DNA of 8,864 bases, from NCBI GenBank assembly GCA_034437515.1, contig DAOTTX010000364.1, forward strand, positions 1 through 8,864, read 5' to 3'. This stretch comes from DAOTTX01 sp034437515 (GTDB lineage: Bacteria > Chloroflexota > Anaerolineae > Aggregatilineales > Phototrophicaceae). Under the pieces are notes generated by a model. The model was not told the DNA's origin. It ran no database searches and saw only the letters and a list, made by a program, of their open reading frames with translations. Numbering within the stretch: position 1 is the first letter of the stretch; each line of letters starts with the position of its first letter. Made by a program: the position numbers and the translations under genes. Shown piece after piece: positions 1 through 5,958 of this stretch.

Positions 1-222
1 GCTCTGCAAATGATCACAGTTCTCGAAGATTTCGCGATAATGTGTACCCATGCCAAGATCGCGCCAGCGCTCATCGTCCTGTACTTGTGCAAGATGCTCG
101 GTTCGGTTGTCGCGATACTGAAGATACTTGAGTGTGCTGCGTAACCCCTTGTGTCCGGTGCCTCGTCCCTTGCGTTTAGGACCTTTGTAGGCGAAGTCGA
201 CGACGATAATCGCTTTGCTCAA
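1..222 (-). CDS. Relaxase/mobilization-nuclease-like protein, N-terminal part (cut by window edge)
   Basis: This is the leftward partial ORF read from 222 down to the window edge, 74 codons with no stop. I place the start at TTG 222-220. It overlaps the TGA of the upstream RHH gene (TTGA) and has an AAGGAG Shine-Dalgarno at 236-231, 8 nt upstream. The peptide begins SKAIIVVDFAYKG, followed by a basic Gly-rich stretch and GLRSTLKYLQYRD. A short first strand, then a helix with an LxYLQ-type core, then a charged loop resembles the N-terminus of VirD2/MobA-type relaxases, which nick plasmid or ICE DNA at oriT. This rests on recalled family patterns. The catalytic Tyr and the HxH metal motif cannot be assigned in the visible part. 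Coupling to an RHH gene fits, because RHH accessory proteins commonly accompany relaxases. It could be an unrelated hypothetical protein; I am fairly sure it is a real gene and only moderately sure of its role. Confidence 0.5.
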   Translation of the reverse strand, partial: MSKAIIVVDFAYKGPKRKGRGTGHKGLRSTLKYLQYRDNRTEHLAQVQDDERWRDLGMGTHYREIFENCDHLQS

Positions 223-581
223 TCGCTATTCTCCTTCAGCTCACGCACAGCCTTCATTTGCGCGAGTAAGGTCTGTCCGTCCTGCTTGGCAGCGATAATC
301 GCTTCACGTACCGCTTCCTGGTCGTGTGCTAACAGGTAGACCAGAACGTTGAGATGGAAGGAGAGCGCAGCTTCAAGAGAATCGACCCGCTCACGAAGCG
401 ACTTCTGGAAGTGGCGACGGCTGCCGATCAGGTCTTCCTGTTCGTCCAGATACTGCCGGATCGCCTCACGGATGAGGTCGGCTTCTGTAACGTCGCGTGG
501 CTGCTTGCTGACCAACTGGGCCAACCGATCACGCATATTCGGGGTCATAGACAAACTGCGACGGATGGATTTTTTCTGCAT
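219..581 (-). CDS. Ribbon-helix-helix (CopG/Arc-like) DNA-binding protein with helical C-terminal region
   Basis: The protein has 120 residues and starts at ATG 581-579, with a weak SD-like AAGG at 589-586. Residues 5-13 (SIRRSLSMT) look like the DNA-contacting beta strand. Residues 15-26 (NMRDRLAQLVSK) and 32-48 (TEADLIREAIRQYLDEQ) look like the two helices of an RHH fold, which dimerises to bind short operator repeats. Residues 55-120 are predicted helical, with a hydrophobic core (AALSFHLNVLVYLLAH) that may mediate oligomerisation or contact a partner protein; I do not consider it a clear membrane segment. The gene overlaps the downstream relaxase-like gene at TTGA, so the two are probably one translationally coupled operon. 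Likely roles are an accessory oriT-binding protein, an autoregulator, or both. It is divergent from the helicase operon and faces the repeat-rich region, so it might also control that operon. An antitoxin role is less likely because the downstream product is long and not toxin-like. Confidence 0.72.
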   Translation of the reverse strand: MQKKSIRRSLSMTPNMRDRLAQLVSKQPRDVTEADLIREAIRQYLDEQEDLIGSRRHFQKSLRERVDSLEAALSFHLNVLVYLLAHDQEAVREAIIAAKQDGQTLLAQMKAVRELKENSD

Positions 582-617
582 GGCACCTTGACGTAAAATG
601 AAGGGACATCTTCTGTT

Positions 618-646
618 AGTATACGGAACGCTGAAGCGAGAACACT
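618..646 (-). promoter_or_regulatory. Candidate promoter for the RHH/relaxase-like operon
   Basis: On the minus strand TATACT (623-618) matches the sigma-70 -10 consensus at five of six positions and lies about 36 nt upstream of the RHH ATG. The hexamer 17 nt further upstream is AGTGTT (646-641), a poor -35. The -10 contains the palindrome GTATAC (619-624), loosely flanked by GTT and AAC, which could serve as an autoregulatory site. This is a consensus match only. Confidence 0.3.
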
Positions 647-680
647 GAAAAATTGCGGTATTGGAGTAGTAGTTTTTCAG
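645..680. repeat. Perfect 8-bp inverted repeat with A/T tracts, 20-nt spacer
   Basis: CTGAAAAA at 645-652 is the exact reverse complement of TTTTTCAG at 673-680, separated by 20 nt. It lies just upstream of the candidate minus-strand promoter. It could be a two-site operator or a weak hairpin. The stem is too AT-rich to be a strong intrinsic terminator. Confidence 0.5.
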
Positions 681-755
681 GTTGTCGATGCAAAGTTACT
701 GTCCGCTCAGTGCGATGTTTCAAACTTAAGCGACAGATGGGTTGAAATGTGTAAC

Positions 756-761
756 AATAAT
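756..761 (+). promoter_or_regulatory. Candidate -10 element for the helicase operon
   Basis: AATAAT at 756-761 matches five of six bases of the sigma-70 -10 consensus and lies about 60 nt upstream of the chosen start at 820. No good -35 is found at normal spacing; TTGAAA at 742-747 is too close. If used, transcription would begin around 768, placing the CTA-S-TAG repeats at and just downstream of the start, which suits repression. The assignment is tentative. Confidence 0.2.
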
Positions 762-766
762 AGTGG

Positions 767-807
767 TCTAGTAGAAAACGATCAGCTACTAGATAAGCTA
801 CTAGCTT
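767..807. repeat. Three CTA-S-TAG pseudo-palindromes (operator-like cluster)
   Basis: Three odd-length palindromes share the core CTA-S-TAG (S is G or C). TCTAGTAGA at 767-775 is perfect about G771. CTACTAG at 786-792 is centred on C789. AAGCTACTAGCTT at 795-807 is perfect about C801. The last two lie within a 9-bp direct repeat (AGCTACTAG at 784-792 and 796-804) with 12-bp periodicity. The cluster ends just before the Shine-Dalgarno of the large helicase gene. The spacing resembles tandem operator half-sites, for example for RHH repressors. CTAGTAG at 768-774 can also pair with either CTACTAG downstream, so an RNA hairpin is an alternative. Confidence 0.5.
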
Positions 808-819
808 TTGAGGATTCCT

Positions 820-3800
820 ATGGATGTTTTCGATTTACGAACCCGGTTGATTGGGGATTACGCGCAATACGCCAGCAGTTTCATCAACATCAACGACGAG
901 CGCATCGTAGGGACTGTCGAGCGCAGTCTGCGCGAAGGTGTGTTCTGGCCCGATCCCCTGATCCAACTCAACCCCCGTTTCGAGAGTGGTGGCACGGTGA
1001 GCGAGCTGGTCGGTTCCGGGTTGCTGCATAGCGAATGTAACTCTATCTTCGTGCGTGATAAACGCAGCGGCGGACAAACGCTTCGGTTCCATCGTCATCA
1101 ACGCGAAGCCATCGAGATCGCCCACAGGGGTCACAATTACATTCTCACGACTGGCACCGGATCGGGTAAGAGCCTGGCGTATATCGTGCCCATCGTCGAT
1201 CATGTGCTGCGGCGCGGCAGCGGCAAGGGCATCCAGGCGATCATCGTGTACCCGATGAACGCGCTGGCGAACAGCCAGGCGGGAGAGCTGGAAAAGTTTC
1301 TGGTCGAGGGCTACCCGAAGGACGGCGCACCCGTCACCTTCGCCCGATACACTGGGCAAGAGGACGAAACCGCACGGCAGCGGATCATGACACACCCGCC
1401 AGACATCCTGCTGACCAACTACGTCATGCTGGAACTGATTATGACGCGCCCGCGTGAGCGGCAGTTGATCGAAGGGGCGAAAGGGCTGCGTTTCCTGGTG
1501 CTCGATGAGCTGCACACCTATCGCGGTCGGCAGGGAGCGGATGTTGCCCTGCTGGTACGCCGCGTGCGAAACCGGCTCGAAACGGACGACCAGCCCATGC
1601 TCTTCGTCGGCACATCGGCGACGCTGGCGAGTGAAGGCAGCTATGCCGAGCAGCGTGAACAGGTGACAGAGGTCGGCTCGCAGATTTTCGGTGCGCCTGT
1701 GTATGCTGACCATGTCATCGGGGAAACCTTGCGCCGCACGACGCCCCCTCAACTGGATCGCGGAGCGCTGCGTGATGCCGTTGCCCGAGAAGACACCCTG
1801 GTTGCACCGGATGATTATGCGACCTATGTGGCTCATCCTCTGTCAACCTGGATCGAAGATACCTTCGGCTTGCAGGACAAAGATGGCCGTCTCGCCCGCC
1901 AGGACCCACGCAGCATTCAGTCGGCTGCCGAATCGCTCAGCGAAGCGACGGGTATCGAACCAGCAATATGTGCGCGTGTCTTGCAGAACTGGCTGCTGGC
2001 GGGTTACCAGTGCCAACCCGATCCTGAGACAGGGTACGCACCCTTCGCCTTCCGGCTGCATCAATTCATCAGTCCGGGCGACACGGTCTATGCGACCGTC
2101 GAACCGGAATCCGAGCGCTACATCACCTTGAACGGCCAGCGCTTCGTTCCCGGTGACCGGGACAAGGTCCTGTTTCCGCTATGCTTTTGCCGTGAGTGTG
2201 GGCAGGAATACTACACCGTGCGCATCACGACCAACGACGACGATGAACGGCGCAAGGTGATGCCGCGTGACTTCAGCGATCGCCTGCCCGACGATGGCAG
2301 TGAGGCGGGCTATCTCTACATCGGTAGTCACAAGCCCTGGCCGCATGAATTGGAGGATCTACTCGACCGCCTGCCCGATGACTGGCTTGAGGATCACAAT
2401 GGCGGTCGTCGCATTCGTCGTCATCGTCGCGAGAAACTGCCCCGTCATGTGCGTGTGATTCCGTCCGGGGATGAAGCGAGTGACGGACAGGAATGCGTGT
2501 ATATCGGATCACCCTTCATGTTCTGCCTCAACTGTGGTGTGTCATATGCGGCACGGCAGAGCGACTTCGGCAAGCTGGCGACTCTCAGTTCCGAGGGGCG
2601 CAGCAGTGCCACCACCTTGCTTAGCCTGTCGGCGATTCGTTCGTTGAAGACATCGGATTTACCCGCCCATGCGCAGAAGCTGCTCAGCTTCACGGATAAC
2701 CGGCAGGATGCCTCGCTACAGGCCGGACATTTCAATGACTTCATCGAGGTCGGTTTGCTGCGCGGGGCGATCTATAGGGCCGTTCAGGATGCGGGCGAAG
2801 CCGGACTGACCCATGAAATCGTCGCCGAGAAGGTATTCGAAGCGCTGGGGCTACCGCTGGAACTATATGCCGTTGATCCGGGGGTGCGTTTTCAGGCGCT
2901 GCAGGAGACCGAGAGAGCGCTGCGGCAGGTGCTAGGGTATCGCATCTACCGTGACCTGCGTCGTGGGTGGCGTATCGCGCTGCCCAATCTGGAACAGTGT
3001 GGCCTGCTGGAGATCGACTATACCGATCTGGATGCCGTCTGCGCGGCGGAAGATGTCTGGCAGGATAAGCATCCAGCTCTAGTGACGGCGACACCCGTGA
3101 CGCGTGCCAGGATCGCTCGAACGCTGCTGGATTACATGCGGCGCGAACTGGCTATCAAAGTCGATTATCTGGGCAGTCATTATCAGGAGCGCATCCAGCA
3201 GTTGAGCAGCCAGCGGCTGGTGGAGCCCTGGGCTATCGATGAAGACGAACGTATGGAGTATGCCTCGACCCTGATCCCTCGTTCGTCTGGTGGCGATGAT
3301 GGACGCGGTAACTACACCTATGTTTCGGCACGCGGCGGCTTCGGCATCTACCTGCGCCGTCCGGGGACGCTGACCGAACACCACGCGAAACTGAGCCTGG
3401 AAGACACCGGGACGATTATCCGCGAGCTGCTGGAAGGGCTGCGTGTCGCGGGATTGGTCGAAGTCACCCGCGAAGCACAGTCCGACGACGATGTGCCGGG
3501 TTACCAACTGGTCGCCTCTGCCATGCGCTGGTACGCTGGCGAGGGCACACGTGCCTTCCACGATCCCATTCGCGTGCCGAACGAGTCGGAGGACGGCGGG
3601 CGGCCAAATACCTTCTTCGTCGATTTCTATCGCAGTGTCGCCGCTTCATTGGTCGGGTTGGAAGCCCACGAACATACTGCGCAAGTGCCTTATGAAGAGC
3701 GGGAGAAACGCGAGGGGCTGTTCCGCACGGGCGAACTGCCGATCCTCTACTGCTCACCGACGATGGAACTCGGTGTCGACATTGCCGAACTGAACGTGGT

Positions 3801-5958
3801 TAACATGCGGAATGTGCCGCCGACCCCGGCCAACTATGCCCAGCGCAGCGGACGTGCCGGGCGCAGCGGCCAACCTGCCCTGGTCTTTACCTATTGTTCG
3901 GGCGGCAGTCCTCACGATCAGTATTTCTTCAAACGCCCGTCGTTGATGGTTGCTGGCGCTGTCGCGCCACCCCGCCTGGACCTGAGCAACGAAGATCTAC
4001 TCCGCGCCCATATCCACGCCATCTGGCTGGCTGAAACGGGTATCGACCTGCGCGATACGCTGAAGGAAATCCTCGACATGGATGGCGACCCGCCATCGCT
4101 CACACTGCTGCCAGAGATCCGACAGCAGGCGGAGTCCGTCACTGCCCGCCAGACAGCACGTCGTCGAGCAGCAGAGATCCTGGGTACAATCCCCGATCTG
4201 AGCGATGCGGAAGGTCTGCTCGATTTGACGATGCAGAACGTCGTCCAGAGTTTCGACGGTACGTGCAAACGCTGGCGTGAGTTGTACTGGTCGGCACTGA
4301 AACAGGTGAAGGTGCAGGAGACGATCCGGCGTGACCCGACTCGCCAGCAATCCGACAAACGTCAAGCTGAGCGCCTGCGGCGGGAAGCCCTGTCACAGAT
4401 TGACCTGCTGACGGAAGTGAACAGTCTGGCACAGTCGGACTTCTACAGTTATCGCTATTTTGCGACTGAGGGTTTCCTTCCGGGGTACAGTTTCCCCCGG
4501 CTGCCGCTCTCGGCCTTTATCCCGGCTCGGCGTGCCAATCAGCGCGATAATTTTCTGTCGCGCCCGCGCTTCCTGGCGATCTCCGAGTTCGGACCCCGTG
4601 CCATCATCTATCATGAAGGCTCACGTTATCTCATCAATCAGGTCATCATGCCCGTGACCGATGACGAGGACGGCCCACTCACGACCCAGATCAAGCAGTG
4701 TAGCAACTGCGGCTATATTCACCCGGTTAAATCTGGGGCGGATTATGACCTGTGTCAGCGCTGTGGCAGTCCCCTCGATCCCCCGCTGCAATCGCTGCTG
4801 CGGCTGCAAAATGTCGTCACACGGCGGCGTGACCGCATCAACGCCGACGAAGAAGAGCGGCTGCGTCTGGGCTACGAAATCCGCACTGGCGTGCGCTTCA
4901 GCGAACGGGATGGTCAGATGGATGTGCGCACGGCGATCGTTTCCGATGGCGAAGGCGATATCGCACGTTTGACCTATGCCCAGACTGCGACCCTGTGGCG
5001 CATCAATCTGGGCTGGGCACGACGCAAAAACAAGCACCAGCACGGGTTTGTGCTGGACATCGAACGGGGGTATTGGGGACGCAACGAGCAGAACGAAGAC
5101 GACCCGGACGACCCGATGTCGGAGCGGACCCGGCGCGTGATCCCCTATGTCGAGGACAATCGCAATTGTCTGCTGTTCGAACCGCTGGTGGTAATGGAAT
5201 TGGAGGAGATGGCCTCATTGCAAGCGGCCCTCAAACGCGCTCTCGAAGCGCAGTTCCAGCTCGAAGACAACGAACTGGCGGCGGAACCACTGCCGGATGG
5301 CAATAACCGCCAGATGCTGTTGTTCTATGAAGCAGCGGAAGGCGGTGCCGGTGTCCTGCGACGGCTCGTCGATGAGCCGCACGCCTTGAGTGAGGTGGCG
5401 CGTCGGGCGTTGGAGATATGCCACTTCGATCCCGATAGCGGCGCTGATTTGCGCCATGCACCCCGTGCTCGAGAAGACTGCGAAGCCGCCTGCTATGACT
5501 GTCTGTTGAGCTACGGCAACCAGCGTGAACATCCGGTTCTGGACCGCCAGATCATCCGCAATACACTGTTGATGCTTACCCATGCCCGGATCAGCACCAG
5601 CCCGGCCAGCGGATCGCGTGACGATCACCTCGAAAAATTACTGCGGCTGTGTGAGTCCGATCTGGAACGGTCATGGTTGCAGCATCTCTATGCCTGTGGT
5701 CTGCATCTGCCAGATGCCGCACAAACCTATCTGGATGCCTGCGGTACACGCCCGGATTTCGTCTATGAGCGCAATGGCATTTATGCGGCGATTTACATCG
5801 ACGGTTCGCATCACGATTATCCAAAGCGGGGTGAGCGTGACCAGCAGCAGACGGAATGCCTGGAGGACTATGGCTATCGGGTCATCCGCTTCGGCTATCG
5901 CGATGACTGGGACATCATTCTGCGTGATAACGCACACATCTTTGGAGGTGAAGCATGA
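820..5958 (+). CDS. Large DEAD/DEAH-type helicase with DUF1998/MZB domain and C-terminal Vsr/DUF559-like nuclease (DruE/DrmAB-like defence protein)
   Basis: The protein has 1712 residues, starting at ATG 820 with TGAGGA (809-814) 5 nt upstream. Superfamily 2 helicase lobe 1 shows Walker A TGTGSGKS (111-118), DELH (229-232) and GTSATL (264-269). A Cys cluster follows (C457/C460 and C569/C572), with a basic patch at 530-537. FTDNRQD (624-630) begins the section leading to lobe 2, which carries motif V with GVD (979-987) and motif VI QRSGRAGRSG (1008-1017). A zinc ribbon lies at C1294/C1297/C1312/C1315. The DUF1998/MZB domain has YEAAEGGAGVL (1503-1513) and C1534/C1554/C1558/C1561. The last 100 residues resemble Vsr/DUF559 nucleases: E1616, D1646 in RPDF, D1661 and H1664 in YIDGSHH, then a GYRVIRF strand. 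Helicases with DUF1998 occur in Druantia (DruE) and, as split DrmA plus DrmB, in DISARM. The likely role is cytoplasmic DNA translocation and cleavage in anti-phage defence. Domain calls are firm; system assignment is inferred. Confidence 0.88.
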   Translation: MDVFDLRTRLIGDYAQYASSFININDERIVGTVERSLREGVFWPDPLIQLNPRFESGGTVSELVGSGLLHSECNSIFVRDKRSGGQTLRFHRHQREAIEIAHRGHNYILTTGTGSGKSLAYIVPIVDHVLRRGSGKGIQAIIVYPMNALANSQAGELEKFLVEGYPKDGAPVTFARYTGQEDETARQRIMTHPPDILLTNYVMLELIMTRPRERQLIEGAKGLRFLVLDELHTYRGRQGADVALLVRRVRNRLETDDQPMLFVGTSATLASEGSYAEQREQVTEVGSQIFGAPVYADHVIGETLRRTTPPQLDRGALRDAVAREDTLVAPDDYATYVAHPLSTWIEDTFGLQDKDGRLARQDPRSIQSAAESLSEATGIEPAICARVLQNWLLAGYQCQPDPETGYAPFAFRLHQFISPGDTVYATVEPESERYITLNGQRFVPGDRDKVLFPLCFCRECGQEYYTVRITTNDDDERRKVMPRDFSDRLPDDGSEAGYLYIGSHKPWPHELEDLLDRLPDDWLEDHNGGRRIRRHRREKLPRHVRVIPSGDEASDGQECVYIGSPFMFCLNCGVSYAARQSDFGKLATLSSEGRSSATTLLSLSAIRSLKTSDLPAHAQKLLSFTDNRQDASLQAGHFNDFIEVGLLRGAIYRAVQDAGEAGLTHEIVAEKVFEALGLPLELYAVDPGVRFQALQETERALRQVLGYRIYRDLRRGWRIALPNLEQCGLLEIDYTDLDAVCAAEDVWQDKHPALVTATPVTRARIARTLLDYMRRELAIKVDYLGSHYQERIQQLSSQRLVEPWAIDEDERMEYASTLIPRSSGGDDGRGNYTYVSARGGFGIYLRRPGTLTEHHAKLSLEDTGTIIRELLEGLRVAGLVEVTREAQSDDDVPGYQLVASAMRWYAGEGTRAFHDPIRVPNESEDGGRPNTFFVDFYRSVAASLVGLEAHEHTAQVPYEEREKREGLFRTGELPILYCSPTMELGVDIAELNVVNMRNVPPTPANYAQRSGRAGRSGQPALVFTYCSGGSPHDQYFFKRPSLMVAGAVAPPRLDLSNEDLLRAHIHAIWLAETGIDLRDTLKEILDMDGDPPSLTLLPEIRQQAESVTARQTARRRAAEILGTIPDLSDAEGLLDLTMQNVVQSFDGTCKRWRELYWSALKQVKVQETIRRDPTRQQSDKRQAERLRREALSQIDLLTEVNSLAQSDFYSYRYFATEGFLPGYSFPRLPLSAFIPARRANQRDNFLSRPRFLAISEFGPRAIIYHEGSRYLINQVIMPVTDDEDGPLTTQIKQCSNCGYIHPVKSGADYDLCQRCGSPLDPPLQSLLRLQNVVTRRRDRINADEEERLRLGYEIRTGVRFSERDGQMDVRTAIVSDGEGDIARLTYAQTATLWRINLGWARRKNKHQHGFVLDIERGYWGRNEQNEDDPDDPMSERTRRVIPYVEDNRNCLLFEPLVVMELEEMASLQAALKRALEAQFQLEDNELAAEPLPDGNNRQMLLFYEAAEGGAGVLRRLVDEPHALSEVARRALEICHFDPDSGADLRHAPRAREDCEAACYDCLLSYGNQREHPVLDRQIIRNTLLMLTHARISTSPASGSRDDHLEKLLRLCESDLERSWLQHLYACGLHLPDAAQTYLDACGTRPDFVYERNGIYAAIYIDGSHHDYPKRGERDQQQTECLEDYGYRVIRFGYRDDWDIILRDNAHIFGGEA
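5944..5957 (+). promoter_or_regulatory. Strong internal ribosome binding site with ATGA overlap
   Basis: GGAGGT at 5944-5949 lies within the last codons of the large helicase gene, 5 nt before ATG 5955-5957. The ATG shares bases with the TGA stop at 5956-5958. A near-consensus Shine-Dalgarno plus a 4-bp overlap fixes the start of the SNF2 gene and indicates translational coupling. Confidence 0.85.

Larger units (their letters stand above)
582..819. other. Divergent intergenic regulatory region
   Basis: This gap of about 240 bp lies between the leftward RHH gene and the rightward helicase operon. It is visibly more AT-rich than the flanking genes and has no convincing ORF of its own. It must hold the promoters of both transcription units and contains two sets of symmetric repeats, annotated separately. 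I see no rho-independent terminator, tRNA or riboswitch here. Confidence 0.7.

Noticed and set aside
219..581. RHH gene as antitoxin of a toxin-antitoxin pair
   Set aside because: The coupled downstream product already exceeds 74 residues at the window edge without resembling ParE, RelE or PIN toxins and looks more relaxase-like; not excluded but not favoured.
354..596. Plus-strand ORFs of 80 codons opposite the RHH gene
   Set aside because: They are shadows of the RHH gene, whose own frame gives a coherent strand-helix-helix fold and coupled downstream ORF.
808..822. TTG at 808 as start of the large helicase (1716 residues)
   Set aside because: The TTG lies beside or inside the Shine-Dalgarno TGAGGA (809-814). 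ATG 820 is correctly spaced (5 nt) from it and gives the more natural start.
747..1031. Plus-strand ORF of 94 codons overlapping the helicase start
   Set aside because: It runs out of frame through the helicase gene, turns Arg/His-rich as a frame shadow would, and has no Shine-Dalgarno comparable to that at 809-814.
835..1836. Minus-strand ORF of 333 codons opposite the helicase N-terminus
   Set aside because: It is antisense to an unambiguous helicase lobe with Walker A and DELH. Its translation has no recognisable motif; long antisense ORFs are common in GC-rich genes.
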